This document shows, in pieces, positions 26,113-35,988 of a stretch of DNA of 64,000 bases (positions are counted from its first letter, which is position 1; every line of letters begins with the position of its first letter). The notes beneath the pieces are model-generated. The model was given only the letters and a program-made list of their open reading frames with translations, was not told the DNA's origin and made no database searches. The position numbers and the translations under genes were made by a program. The stretch covers positions 4,513,171-4,577,170 of the forward strand of contig NZ_CP093300.1 in the NCBI RefSeq assembly GCF_022812285.1. The letters run 5' to 3'. The stretch is from Alkalihalobacillus sp. LMS39 (GTDB lineage Bacteria > Bacillota > Bacilli > Bacillales > Bacillaceae_F).

Positions 26113-26115
26113 AAA

Positions 26116-27399
26116 TTAAGCTGCCTCAAGTCCTTCGGATTGAGACAAACCTTGCATTAATTTCGATGGATCAAAAGGACATTGTTTCTGTCCAATCACA
26201 AATAAAACGCGTAATAATTTACAACACAATGCAATTAACGACTGCTGTTTTTTCAGTGGGCGTTCAGGGCGATGAGTATAATGATGATGTAGGGCTTTGA
26301 ATGTTGGATTGTGGGCAACGAGCGGTCGAATCGCTAAATATAAGGCTTTGCGTAGTCGTTTTCGACCTCTCTTTGTAATCCTTGATTGCCCTTTATACTT
26401 ACCTGAACTGTGTTCTTTCAAAGACATACCCGCTAAGTTAACGACTTGTTGGGGATGCTTGTAATTTCTAATGTCACCAACTTCAGCGAAGAACGTTGCG
26501 ACTGTCACGGGCCCTAATCCTGGTATTGCGATCATTTCATCGGCTCCAGGAATGGTAAGAACCAACGATTCTAACTCCTCATCCAACTCTGCGAGTTGGG
26601 TTTTAAAGAGTTCGTGTTGGTCAAGCAGACTTTGAATTTCACGTTTGGCAAAGGTTAAACCAATCTTGATGCCAATGCTCTTTTGTGCGGTTTCGACGAG
26701 CTTAGTAGCTCGTTTAATGCCAACCCCTCTTTGGACAAATGGCTTCCAACTTTGTAAGACTTCTTCTGGTGACATCTGAGCGATATCTCCTGGAAACGGA
26801 AACAGCTTCAACGTACATTGAGCCGCTTTTCCTTCCCAATCACCAAATACGTTGAAGAATTCAGGAAAGTACCGCTGAATGTGATTTTGAATCCGACCTT
26901 CGATAGTAATAAGTTGTTTGATGAGCTGATCTCTTAATTTGACGCCTTCTCTTAGTTCAGCGTATATGCCTTCTAAGAGGTTTGGTACGGAGTATCTGCC
27001 ATCCTTAATCAACTGCGCGATTACACGCGCGTCTTTCGTATCATTTTTGGTCGGAGAATTATCATCGAGCTCTTTACTCTTCTTCACATGCATTGGATTG
27101 ACTAGGACAATATCAATGTTTTGTGCCTTTAAGTAATAGGCTAGATTTAGCCAAAAGTGGCCAGTTGGTTCGACACCATAGATGACGTGATCTTTATAAT
27201 GGCTTTTCATATGTCTCTCTGCCCAACTTAGTAGAGTGACAAAACCGTGAAAACTATTATCAAAGATAAGGCGCTTGCCAAATTCAAATCCTCGATCATC
27301 TTGAGCACGTGCAACGTGTTTGTCTTTTGCCACATCAATGCCGATAATGAGAGTCTTTGGTGTGATTTGCGAGATTTTCTGATTTTGAGTATAATTCAT
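26116..27399 (-). CDS. IS110-family DEDD recombinase (transposase), 427 aa
   Basis: RuvC-like N-terminal domain with LIIGIDVAKDKHVARAQ (Asp), YGVEPTGHFWLNLAYYL (Glu) and DNSPTKNDTKDARVIAQLIK (Asp pair). The C-terminal transposase-20 domain has IPGLGPVTVATFFAEVGDI, and its catalytic Ser region reads LAGMSLKEHSSGKYKGQSR. ATG at 27399 is chosen because AAGGAGGACT lies upstream. Length and motifs are intact, so it may be functional. It is inserted between gtaB and the polysaccharide operon terminator. Confidence 0.9.
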   Translation of the reverse strand: MNYTQNQKISQITPKTLIIGIDVAKDKHVARAQDDRGFEFGKRLIFDNSFHGFVTLLSWAERHMKSHYKDHVIYGVEPTGHFWLNLAYYLKAQNIDIVLVNPMHVKKSKELDDNSPTKNDTKDARVIAQLIKDGRYSVPNLLEGIYAELREGVKLRDQLIKQLITIEGRIQNHIQRYFPEFFNVFGDWEGKAAQCTLKLFPFPGDIAQMSPEEVLQSWKPFVQRGVGIKRATKLVETAQKSIGIKIGLTFAKREIQSLLDQHELFKTQLAELDEELESLVLTIPGADEMIAIPGLGPVTVATFFAEVGDIRNYKHPQQVVNLAGMSLKEHSSGKYKGQSRITKRGRKRLRKALYLAIRPLVAHNPTFKALHHHYTHRPERPLKKQQSLIALCCKLLRVLFVIGQKQCPFDPSKLMQGLSQSEGLEAA

Positions 27400-27572
27400 G
27401 AATGAGTCCTCCTTGGGTATCAATTAAGGGTCCTTGTGCTGCGCAGCTTCGGACACCTCGTATCATACCAAGAGGGCTCTTTTTGTTTCAAACTTCAAAT
27501 TTCTTTATTACAGGAATGCTCCTTTTGTATATAAAATAAATTTATTTTTTGTGTGAAGTAAAAAAACTTAAA

Positions 27573-27602
27573 CAAGTGTAACCCTTAATAGGGTTACACT
27601 TG
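27573..27602. terminator. Strong terminator at the end of the polysaccharide operon
   Basis: CAAGTGTAACCC pairs perfectly with GGGTTACACTTG around TTAATA. On the minus strand TTTAAGTTTTTTT follows, and on the plus strand TTCTCTTTTTC. Confidence 0.85.
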
Positions 27603-27630
27603 TTCTCTTTTTCTCTTATAAAACTAATTC

Positions 27631-28659
27631 CTATTTAACTTTATAGTATTCTACATACCAATCTGCAAATTCCTGTAAACCTTTATCTATTGGTGTCTTA
27701 GGCTTAAATCCAACCGCCTTTTGTAACAAATCCGTTGAAGCATATGTTGCTGGAACATCTCCTGCTTTTATTGGTTCAAAAATTTTCTCAAACTGAACTT
27801 CTCTTCCTAAAGAGTTACTTAAAGCCTTTTCCAACGTTTCAATGAATGTCATTAGTTTTTCAGGATTATTGTTACCAATATTATAAACCTTGTGTGGGAC
27901 TGAATCCACTGGTGGCTTTTCCATTAATCTTTCAATCCCCTCGACTATATCATCAATATATGTAAAATCGCGATATAAGTCATTTTCAAAGTCGCCATTA
28001 TTATATATACTAATAGATTTTCCTTCAAAATATTTATCTGTAAATCCGAAATAAGCCATATCAGGTCTTCCCATAGGACCATATACTGTGAAGAACCTCA
28101 AACCAGTAGCTGGAATTTTATATAAATGGCTGTATGTGTGAGCCATTAATTCATTTGACTTCTTGGTTGAGGCATAGAGTGAAACTGGTGAATCAACAAA
28201 ATCTGTTTCTTCAAATGGAACTTTTTTGTTTGCTCCGTATACTGAACTAGATGAAGCATAAATTAAATGGTCAACTGGATAATGTCTACAAGCTTCAAGA
28301 ATATTGTAAAATCCAATTATATTGCTTTGGATATAGACATCTGGATTTTCAATTGAATATCGAACCCCAGCCTGAGCGGCCAAGTTCACAACAATATCTG
28401 GTTTAAAATCGGAAAATATATTATCTATCATAATCTTATCCGATATGTCACCTTTTATAAAAGTGAAATTTTGAAAGTGCTCTAGCTGTTTTAAGCGATT
28501 ATTTTTTAGATTTATATCGTAATAATCATTAATACTATCCACACCTACTACACGTACTCCATTTTCCAGCAAACTCTTTGTTAAATAATATCCAATGAAA
28601 CCTGCTGCCCCAGTAATAAGATAAACTTTATTAGTATTTTTTTGATAACACAATAGCAT
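27631..28659 (-). CDS. NAD-dependent UDP-sugar (probably UDP-glucuronate 4-) epimerase, 342 aa
   Basis: Extended SDR fold with YLITGAAGFIGYYLTKSLLE (NAD site), VDSINDYYDINLKNNRLKQL (typical of UDP-glucuronate epimerases of the CapI/LspL type), SSSSVYGANKKVPF and the catalytic YASTKKSNELMAH. It would convert UDP-glucuronate, made by Ugd, to UDP-galacturonate. It is the last gene of the operon, 28 bases from a strong terminator. Substrate assignment is by family resemblance. Confidence 0.82.
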   Translation of the reverse strand: MLLCYQKNTNKVYLITGAAGFIGYYLTKSLLENGVRVVGVDSINDYYDINLKNNRLKQLEHFQNFTFIKGDISDKIMIDNIFSDFKPDIVVNLAAQAGVRYSIENPDVYIQSNIIGFYNILEACRHYPVDHLIYASSSSVYGANKKVPFEETDFVDSPVSLYASTKKSNELMAHTYSHLYKIPATGLRFFTVYGPMGRPDMAYFGFTDKYFEGKSISIYNNGDFENDLYRDFTYIDDIVEGIERLMEKPPVDSVPHKVYNIGNNNPEKLMTFIETLEKALSNSLGREVQFEKIFEPIKAGDVPATYASTDLLQKAVGFKPKTPIDKGLQEFADWYVEYYKVK

Positions 28660-28749
28660 TCGACTCCTTTTTTTACATTTAGCTCAATGCTTTATAAATT
28701 GACGTCATTCTAATCTTTGTAATTCTTGGTAAATTTTGAATTATACACA

Positions 28750-30189
28750 TTACTCTTTAATGTACTTTCTTGAAGCATAGGATATTCCTATTAAAGCCCA
28801 TAAAAGAATTACATCAAAAAAAACACTCATATTAGGTTCATATTCGCTTAATGGATAAAGAGCAAATCTATTCCCTGTAATATTCCATTGTAAAAGTAGT
28901 ACTATAACTATTATTCCAGCAATATTTGTTGTAATATCTTTTTTTAATAAATTTCTCAGTCCTATATTAGTAATAATCAATAAATGGTATATTATAGAAC
29001 CTAATATACCAATAGTTACTGATAAATATAGGAAGGAATTATGTGGCGTTGTCCAACCTATTTCCTCAAATAGCATTACACCATATCCAATGCCTATAAA
29101 GTACAGTTTATTATCTAAAATATAGTTCCACGAATCACTCCAAATAAATGACCTTTCATCATCCATACCTTCTTCAAAAATAGAAAAGACTCTTTGTATC
29201 GTAGAAAATGAAGAATTTTGAAGTATTGCGCCAATATCTATAAACCATATAATAAGGAATAATAAAATTGTTATGCCTATTGGTACTATTATTTTTTTAT
29301 TTGTCCTAGGTAACTGTAAATAGAATAACAACATACCCACTAATAGCGCACCTACTACTGTTCTAGAACCAACCGATAGTAATAAATATATACAAAATAT
29401 AAATGAAAAGATATAAACCAAATTATACTTATTAGTATTTACCTTGTAGTGATATACTAAATATAAAGATAAAAAACTACCAACAAGAAGGATTGGGGCA
29501 TAAAAATTAGGATTCCAAAATAGTCCAGCCATCCTATTTGTAATGCCACTTTCTGATATAAGCTCAAATATAAAACTTAGAACATTATAGAAAAGAAGCA
29601 CTATTACCAATAACTCATAAATTAATACTACATCTTTTCTTCTATTAATAAAGTTAACTAATATAATGTAAACAAATAATGGAATTATTAATCCAAATAT
29701 TATTGCATTTATTGATATAAAAGTATTCTTAGAATTTACAATTGAAATAATAGATAAAAGCAATAATATAGTAAATGGTAAAAGAACTTTTAAACCATAC
29801 CTAATCTTTATTTTGTTATTAAACAGAACACGAATTAGTAAAACAAATGTTACAATTAAAGTGTAATTAATAATAAATGGTTTTAAAGGTAAACCCCATG
29901 TACTATTATTTACTATCATAAAATTGACTAGAGGTAAGCCCATAAAAAAAAGAAAAAGTAGATAAAATGGGTTTCTCTGATAAAAAAGCTCAAATATTGT
30001 CCACAAAAGAAATAAATTACCTAAACTATAAAAAACTATTAAGATTGTGGAAGGAGCATTTATTTTCAATATACCTGATAACAAAAAAAATGTTAGGAAC
30101 ACCATTGCTATTACAAAACTTACTAGAGACTTTAGATTCACTCCTGGAAATAAACGTTTTATCGTATGTCCACTACCCTCATTAAGCAT
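28750..30189 (-). CDS. O-antigen/exopolysaccharide polymerase (Wzy-type), 479 aa
   Basis: About eleven or twelve membrane helices and a large outer loop containing RVFSIFEEGMDDERSFIWSD followed by GIGYGVMLFEEIGWTTPHNS, the Wzy_C (O-antigen ligase/polymerase) pattern in which H-N-S ends the loop. ATG at 30189 is chosen because GGGGAG lies 7 bases upstream. The codon usage is very AT-rich. With the flippase at 32214 it defines a Wzx/Wzy pathway; it should polymerise lipid-linked repeat units on the outer face. Confidence 0.82.
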   Translation of the reverse strand: MLNEGSGHTIKRLFPGVNLKSLVSFVIAMVFLTFFLLSGILKINAPSTILIVFYSLGNLFLLWTIFELFYQRNPFYLLFLFFMGLPLVNFMIVNNSTWGLPLKPFIINYTLIVTFVLLIRVLFNNKIKIRYGLKVLLPFTILLLLSIISIVNSKNTFISINAIIFGLIIPLFVYIILVNFINRRKDVVLIYELLVIVLLFYNVLSFIFELISESGITNRMAGLFWNPNFYAPILLVGSFLSLYLVYHYKVNTNKYNLVYIFSFIFCIYLLLSVGSRTVVGALLVGMLLFYLQLPRTNKKIIVPIGITILLFLIIWFIDIGAILQNSSFSTIQRVFSIFEEGMDDERSFIWSDSWNYILDNKLYFIGIGYGVMLFEEIGWTTPHNSFLYLSVTIGILGSIIYHLLIITNIGLRNLLKKDITTNIAGIIVIVLLLQWNITGNRFALYPLSEYEPNMSVFFDVILLWALIGISYASRKYIKE

Positions 30190-30274
30190 AAATTTACTCC
30201 CCAATTATTTAAAGGTTATTTTCCCTATACTACCAAAAAAAACATAGTTTAACTAACATACGCAATTACGTAAG

Positions 30275-31309
30275 TTAGTTATTAATGACTTTCATGTACT
30301 TACCGTTTGCAATTTCCTTTAACCATGATGTATTTGATAGATACCATTCTATTGTTTTCTTAATTCCAATGTCAAATGTATATGATGGTTCCCAACCTAA
30401 TTCCTGTGAAATTTTTCTATTATCGATTGCATATCTTCGATCATGCCCTAATCGGTCTTTTACATAAGTTATTAAACTTTCATCCTTACCTAATATGCTC
30501 AGAATAATTTTTACAATTTCAATATTTTGTTTTTCATTGTTCCCACCAATGTTATATATATTTCCATTTACTCCTCTATGGAGGACTGTATCAATTCCAC
30601 TACAATGATCTTCAACATGTAACCAGTCACGAATTTGTTTTCCATCCCCATATATAGGAAGAGGTAAGTTATTTAAAGCATTGTTAATCATCAATGGAAT
30701 TAACTTTTCTGGAAACTGGTATGGACCATAATTGTTTGAACATCTTGTAATATTCATTGGAATACCATAAGTTTCATAATATGAACGTACTATCAAATCT
30801 GCCGATGCTTTTGATGCAGAATAAGGACTATTTGGTGCCAAGGGTGTCTCTTCAGTAAAGTAACCTTTCTCACCTAAGGTACCATAAACTTCATCAGTTG
30901 ATACCTGTACAAACTTTACACCTTCCTTGTATCCCAGAAAATCGTTATTATCAGTACCGATTCTCCAATTAGACTTAGCAACGTCTAGCAATACTTGAGT
31001 ACCGAGTATGTTTGTTTTTAAAAACAACTCTGGTGAACTAATACTTCGGTCAACATGAGATTCTGCAGCAAAATTAATGACAACATTAATTTCATATTCT
31101 TTAAAAATATTCTCTACCAAACTACGATCACAAATATCACCATGAATAAAGTTATAATTATCGTAATGTTCTACACCTTTAAGGTTATTTAAATTACCAG
31201 CATATGTTAATAAATCTAAATTAACCACGCTGTAATTATAGCGATTCAAAATATATTTAACGAAATTGGAACCAATAAACCCTGCTCCACCAGTAATTAA
31301 TATATTCAT
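30275..31309 (-). CDS. rfbB: dTDP-glucose 4,6-dehydratase, 344 aa
   Basis: [20 protein letters not shown] (NAD site), [40 protein letters not shown] (catalytic Thr-Asp-Glu) and [12 protein letters not shown] (Tyr-Lys) are diagnostic of RfbB/RmlB. It forms dTDP-4-keto-6-deoxyglucose. Its start overlaps the rfbA stop by 4 bases. No rfbC or rfbD is present in the window, so rhamnose is not the obvious end product; the WecE-type aminotransferase is. Confidence 0.92.
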   Translation of the reverse strand: MNILITGGAGFIGSNFVKYILNRYNYSVVNLDLLTYAGNLNNLKGVEHYDNYNFIHGDICDRSLVENIFKEYEINVVINFAAESHVDRSISSPELFLKTNILGTQVLLDVAKSNWRIGTDNNDFLGYKEGVKFVQVSTDEVYGTLGEKGYFTEETPLAPNSPYSASKASADLIVRSYYETYGIPMNITRCSNNYGPYQFPEKLIPLMINNALNNLPLPIYGDGKQIRDWLHVEDHCSGIDTVLHRGVNGNIYNIGGNNEKQNIEIVKIILSILGKDESLITYVKDRLGHDRRYAIDNRKISQELGWEPSYTFDIGIKKTIEWYLSNTSWLKEIANGKYMKVINN

Positions 31310-32202
31310 GTAAACACCCTCGCCTCTTCTTTAATATCTGATTCAACAATTTCTTTAAGATACTGACCATACTCTGTTTTTAGTAACGTTTCTGATAAAC
31401 TCTCCAATTGAATTCTGTCAATATATCCTTTTCTATAGGCAATTTCTTCAATACAAGCTATAAATAGTCCTTGACGTTTTTGAATCGCTTCAACAAAATT
31501 CGAAGCATTCAAAAGGGATTCATGAGTACCAGTATCTAACCAAGCTAAACCTCGCCCAGCGAGTTTTACTTTTAATTTCCCTTCACTTAAATAATGTTGT
31601 ATTACGGATGTAATTTCTTTTTCGCCTCTTTTAGAAGGGTTAACTTTTTTTGCGACTTTAACAACATTATTATCAAAAAAGTACAGACCAGGGACTGCAT
31701 ATGAGGATTTAGGTTGTTGTGGTTTTTCTTCTATAGAAATTGCCTTTAAGTTTTCATCCACTTCGACAACACCATATGCGCTTGGGTCCTTAACATAGCA
31801 ACCAAATATTGTTGCACCTTCATTCGTTTTTACAACTTCTAATAATCTATTACCAAAGTTTGAGCCATAAAAGATATTATCTCCTAGCACTAAAGCTACG
31901 GACGAATCACCAATAAACTCCTCTCCTATTATAAAAGCTTCAGCAAGACCATTTGGTTCCTCTTGTACCGCATATTCAAATGACATGCCAATGTTACTCC
32001 CATCACCAAGTAATTCCTTAAAGACACTTACATCCCGTTCTGTAGATATAATTAGGACCTCTCTTATTTCTGCAAGCATCAGTACAGATAGTGGATAATA
32101 TATCATTGGTTTATCATAAACAGGTAAAATTTGTTTAGAAACTGCTTTTGTTAATGGATATAATCTTGTTCCAGATCCACCTGCTAGAATTATTCCTTTC
32201 AA
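31306..32202 (-). CDS. rfbA: Glucose-1-phosphate thymidylyltransferase, 298 aa
   Basis: The start [20 protein letters not shown], then [50 protein letters not shown] and [14 protein letters not shown] are standard RfbA/RmlA sequence. TTG at 32202 is chosen because AGGAG is 8 bases upstream and the family begins exactly at MKGIILAGG. The GTG at 32211 overlaps the Shine-Dalgarno site. It makes dTDP-glucose from glucose-1-phosphate. Confidence 0.93.
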   Translation of the reverse strand: MKGIILAGGSGTRLYPLTKAVSKQILPVYDKPMIYYPLSVLMLAEIREVLIISTERDVSVFKELLGDGSNIGMSFEYAVQEEPNGLAEAFIIGEEFIGDSSVALVLGDNIFYGSNFGNRLLEVVKTNEGATIFGCYVKDPSAYGVVEVDENLKAISIEEKPQQPKSSYAVPGLYFFDNNVVKVAKKVNPSKRGEKEITSVIQHYLSEGKLKVKLAGRGLAWLDTGTHESLLNASNFVEAIQKRQGLFIACIEEIAYRKGYIDRIQLESLSETLLKTEYGQYLKEIVESDIKEEARVFT

Positions 32203-32213
32203 AGAAATCACTC

Positions 32214-33521
32214 CTAATTTTTTATAAATTTAATTTCCATTTTTTTAATTTCATTATTTAGCACAACTTGTATGCTAATAAAAGTAACAACATAACTTAT
32301 AACAACTACAATTGTATAAATAAGTACTGTTAAATTAGCTGAAAAACCAAATTGATATGCGAGAATAAAGGCTAACACAACTGAAATCAATCTAATAGAA
32401 TTAATAGAGAGTCCAATATATGGTTTTTCTAACACTCCACCTGTTACTTTTCCTAGCGGGAAGATAACAAACTCAGCAAAAGCAACAATGGCCAACATCC
32501 TAGCAAAAACTCCTGCATCATGCCAATCTTCACCAAAAGCTATGGTAAACAAAAAAGGCCCAAGTGAAATAAGCACAATAAGTGGTATTAGACCTATTAT
32601 TGCTAATTTACTAGCTAATTTGAGAGTTAGTTCTTTAATTTTCTTAGGATTCCCCTTTCCAATACTGGCAATTTCAGAATAAAAAACTTGTGACACCGAA
32701 TTACTTATTAACGAAACTGGCAAGCTAACCATTGATTTGGCTAATCCAAATAATCCAACAACTGAAGGGCCAAAAATTGCGGCTAAAGCTATAATTGGGG
32801 CTTGATTACCTGCTGTATAAACATAATTACTAGGTGCTGAATATAAGGGAAACCTAATATACCTTCTTGCCATATACATTATTTTAGAAAAAGAAATGGA
32901 TTTAGAAAATTCTTTACGTCGAATTATTAGCGGTTTCGATAACCTACTAATTCCTCCGCTTTGACCAATAATATGACTGAGTAAAAGTCCAACTGGACCT
33001 AAATTCATAAACCCAAATCCTATTCTTCCTATATTAGAAAAGATACTTTGTGTTATTTTGGTTTTGGTGATACTTTTAAAATCCTTAACTCTTTGTGACC
33101 ATGCCATTAGAATCTTATAAAGCGTAACAAAAAATATTCCAAGAGGAATTAAATACATATAATCCACTAAGGTGGGGCTATTCAATATATTTAAAAACCA
33201 TTCTCCTCCTATTAACAAAAGTATCACGATAACAATTGAGACTATTAAAAGAACTGAACATGCCAAGACAATAATATTATATGCATTTTCTTCATTTTTA
33301 GCTATTGGAATTGCTAGTTGATAATCTAGTGCAGCTCCTATGCTAATTAATGTAACAATAGTTACATATATAGATAGCACACCATATTCTTCTGGTGGGT
33401 AAATTCTTGTAACAATAGGTGTTAAGGCAATAGTCAAGATTTGAGCAAAAGCTGTACCGCTAGTCAACATTGCTATATTTTTTACAAACCTATTTTTTTG
33501 AAGTCGTTTAATACTTTTCAA
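32214..33521 (-). CDS. Polysaccharide flippase (Wzx/MATE-like), 435 aa
   Basis: About twelve membrane helices with the polysaccharide-synthesis signature [20 protein letters not shown] near the start, [20 protein letters not shown], and [20 protein letters not shown] in the middle. It moves lipid-linked oligosaccharides across the membrane. It starts with TTG and lies 2 bases after the aminotransferase stop, so translation is probably coupled. Confidence 0.85.
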   Translation of the reverse strand: MKSIKRLQKNRFVKNIAMLTSGTAFAQILTIALTPIVTRIYPPEEYGVLSIYVTIVTLISIGAALDYQLAIPIAKNEENAYNIIVLACSVLLIVSIVIVILLLIGGEWFLNILNSPTLVDYMYLIPLGIFFVTLYKILMAWSQRVKDFKSITKTKITQSIFSNIGRIGFGFMNLGPVGLLLSHIIGQSGGISRLSKPLIIRRKEFSKSISFSKIMYMARRYIRFPLYSAPSNYVYTAGNQAPIIALAAIFGPSVVGLFGLAKSMVSLPVSLISNSVSQVFYSEIASIGKGNPKKIKELTLKLASKLAIIGLIPLIVLISLGPFLFTIAFGEDWHDAGVFARMLAIVAFAEFVIFPLGKVTGGVLEKPYIGLSINSIRLISVVLAFILAYQFGFSANLTVLIYTIVVVISYVVTFISIQVVLNNEIKKMEIKFIKN

Positions 33522-33523
33522 AA

Positions 33524-34690
33524 TTATATATTCACCTTTTCATCACTCAACATAATATCTTGGTTCAAATAAAAATTAAAAATTAAACTTATTACTATCG
33601 AAATGTCTTTAGGGGCCAAGTTATAATACATTGGCAATCTAAGTAACCTCTCACTTTCAACTGTAGTAAACTTATCTTCCCCATAGAATTTTGCATATTT
33701 GATACTTGCTTCAGCTGTATGCAAAGGGACATAATGAAATGTTGCCTGTACCCCATTTCTCTTTAAATGCGCTATAAGCTTAGTTCGTTCAGTCAAGTTT
33801 TTACACTTGATATAGAACATATGTGCATTATGCTTGCAGTTCTTTGGAATAATTGGTAGTTCAATATATCCCATTTCAGCTAATGATTTTAAACCGTTGT
33901 AATATAAGTTCCAACTTGCTAAACGGTTGGAGTTTATAACTTCTGCTTTTTCTAATTGTGCAAATAAATATGCTGCATTTAATTCACTAGGTAAATATGA
34001 ACTACCTATATCTACCCAGGTATATTTATCCACTTGTCCACGAAGAAAGTTGCTGCGGTTTGTACCTTTTTCCCTTATTATTTCTGCACGTTCATTAAAG
34101 AATTCATTTTGAATTAATAGGGCACCACCTTCTCCCATTGAATAATTTTTAGTTTCATGAAAGCTAAAGCACCCTATGTCTCCTATAGTACCAAGGGCCT
34201 GTCCTTTATATGTTGACATTACACCTTGTGCAGCATCTTCAATCACATATAAATTATGACGTTTTGCAATACTCATAATTGTATCCATCTCACAAGCAAC
34301 ACCAGCATAATGTACAGGAACAATGGCTTTTGTTTTATTTGTTATTGCAGATTCTATTAGCTTTTCATCTATATTCATAGTGTCTTTTCTAATATCTACA
34401 AAAACAATCTTAGCCCCTCGCAGTACAAAAGCATTTACTGTTGAAACAAAAGTATATGATGGGACAATGATTTCATCCCCCGGTTTAATGTCTATGAGTA
34501 TGGCTGCCATTTCTAATGCATGAGTACAAGAAGTTGTTAGCAACGCTTTAGGCGTATTAAACGATTCTTGGAACCAAGTGTTACACAATTTAGTGAATGG
34601 TCCATCTCCACTTATTTTTTTGTTAGCTATAGCTTTATTAATATAGTTTTCTTCAAGTCCAACAAATGGTGGAATATTAAAAGAAATCAC
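33524..34690 (-). CDS. dTDP-4-amino-4,6-dideoxyhexose transaminase (WecE/RffA-like), 388 aa
   Basis: DegT/DnrJ/EryC1/StrS aminotransferase with the PLP lysine in CFSFHETKNYSMGEGGALL. Other family blocks are TTSCTHALEMAA, DEIIVPSYTFVSTVNAFVLR and EDAAQGVMSTYKG, close to E. coli WecE. It should transfer an amino group to C4 of dTDP-4-keto-6-deoxyglucose from RfbB. GTG start with GGGAG 7 bases before it. The neighbouring ATP-grasp protein may act on the new amine. Confidence 0.85.
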   Translation of the reverse strand: MISFNIPPFVGLEENYINKAIANKKISGDGPFTKLCNTWFQESFNTPKALLTTSCTHALEMAAILIDIKPGDEIIVPSYTFVSTVNAFVLRGAKIVFVDIRKDTMNIDEKLIESAITNKTKAIVPVHYAGVACEMDTIMSIAKRHNLYVIEDAAQGVMSTYKGQALGTIGDIGCFSFHETKNYSMGEGGALLIQNEFFNERAEIIREKGTNRSNFLRGQVDKYTWVDIGSSYLPSELNAAYLFAQLEKAEVINSNRLASWNLYYNGLKSLAEMGYIELPIIPKNCKHNAHMFYIKCKNLTERTKLIAHLKRNGVQATFHYVPLHTAEASIKYAKFYGEDKFTTVESERLLRLPMYYNLAPKDISIVISLIFNFYLNQDIMLSDEKVNI

Positions 34691-34737
34691 ATTTACACTC
34701 CCTTACATCATTTACCGTTATAAATAAGTATATAGTT

Positions 34738-35958
34738 TCAATCCCAAATAGGACCTTTAATCCCCTCTTGTGTCAACACCTTAATTTCTAATGTGTTTTT
34801 CAAAAATTGTATACGCTCTTGTAACTGTTGATAACTGTCAGCACTGATTGTTGTATAAACTCTTGAACTTTTATCCTGAATTTTCTCTACTTTTAAACCA
34901 GGATAAACTGTGTCTAAACTATTTCTGTGAATAAAATCTAACTGTCTTACTTCATCAACACCATCTATTGAAACTACTTCACCTATTGGCAGAAAAAACG
35001 CAATGTAACAACAAACTTTGTTTGAATAGCTAACTTTAGGAAACTCTTCCTGTATGCCTGTGGCTATATTAATTAGAAATTCTTCTGTATTAACATTCGT
35101 AGAAATTGGAATTAAGTCAGATGATATAAAAGCCCCCCCACCTCTTGCGGCAGTTTCTATTAGAAATACTTCACCTTTTTCATCAACAATGAATTCACTG
35201 TGTGTTATGCCTTGTTTAAGACCAAACCCTGTTATTATTTTCGAATTCACACTTTTAATGTTATCGATAGTATTTTCTTGTGCAGTAGAAGGGAATTCTC
35301 TTTTTGTAGCCGAAAACGCATCTGGTATATCAAAATAATAAGTGTCTCCTACTATAAGATTTTCAAATTTATAATCATATGCAATACCTTCAACTACAAA
35401 TTCTCTTCCATTAATATACTCCTCAATAATCACTGAATCGGAAAAACTTTGCGTATAACTAAATTTATAGGTTAATTCTTCAATTGAAGAAATTTTTGCA
35501 ACTCCTCTACTGCCTTGATTATTTAATGGTTTAATTATTACCTCACCATCAATTGAATCAAAAAATGTAATTGCCTCTGAAAGATTATTGACCAATTGAT
35601 ATTGTATTGATTTTAATCCTAACTCCTTGCATTTTTCTCTCATTAAAAACTTATCAGTAAACAAACAAGCTGTTTCATACCCTATACCAGGTAAACCTAA
35701 CTTCTCTGCAATATAAGCCGCTGTTCTAACAGGAATATCTGTTTGATCCGTTAACACACCAACAATTTGGTACTTTAATGCATATTCCAATATTAAATCT
35801 ATATCACGAACATCACAATAAACCGGGAAGGTAGCATAATTGAAACCTGGATCACTTTTTTTTGGGGAAACTAAGACTACTTTATAGCCACTCTCAATCG
35901 CTTGAGTTATTAACGGAATTTGTAATGCACTTGCACCAAGTATCATTATATTTGCCAT
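34738..35958 (-). CDS. ATP-grasp ligase-like protein, 406 aa
   Basis: N-terminal pre-ATP-grasp domain (MANIMILGASALQIPLITQA, then GYKVVLVSPKKSDP). The ATP-grasp domain follows with KFLMREKCKELGLKSIQYQL, VIIKPLNNQGSRGVAKIS (ATP-binding loop) and HSEFIVDEKGEVFLIETAARGGG (metal-binding Glu and Asn-equivalent region). Such enzymes join a carboxylate to an amine or thiol using ATP. In this cluster a likely job is to acylate the 4-amino sugar with an amino acid or hydroxy acid. This is inference; no substrate motif is visible. Confidence 0.75.
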   Translation of the reverse strand: MANIMILGASALQIPLITQAIESGYKVVLVSPKKSDPGFNYATFPVYCDVRDIDLILEYALKYQIVGVLTDQTDIPVRTAAYIAEKLGLPGIGYETACLFTDKFLMREKCKELGLKSIQYQLVNNLSEAITFFDSIDGEVIIKPLNNQGSRGVAKISSIEELTYKFSYTQSFSDSVIIEEYINGREFVVEGIAYDYKFENLIVGDTYYFDIPDAFSATKREFPSTAQENTIDNIKSVNSKIITGFGLKQGITHSEFIVDEKGEVFLIETAARGGGAFISSDLIPISTNVNTEEFLINIATGIQEEFPKVSYSNKVCCYIAFFLPIGEVVSIDGVDEVRQLDFIHRNSLDTVYPGLKVEKIQDKSSRVYTTISADSYQQLQERIQFLKNTLEIKVLTQEGIKGPIWD

Positions 35959-35988
35959 CTCAAGTTATCATCCTTTTATTCATTTATT

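Larger units (their letters stand above)
25790..27500 (-). mobile_element. IS110-family element (limits approximate)
   Basis: The recombinase gene is flanked by non-coding sequence of about 300 bp on its 3' side (25790-26115) and about 100-130 bp on its 5' side. The compositions differ from the AT-rich polysaccharide genes. IS110 elements have no long terminal repeats, so the borders are estimated from where gtaB and epimerase leader sequences seem to end. Confidence 0.55.
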
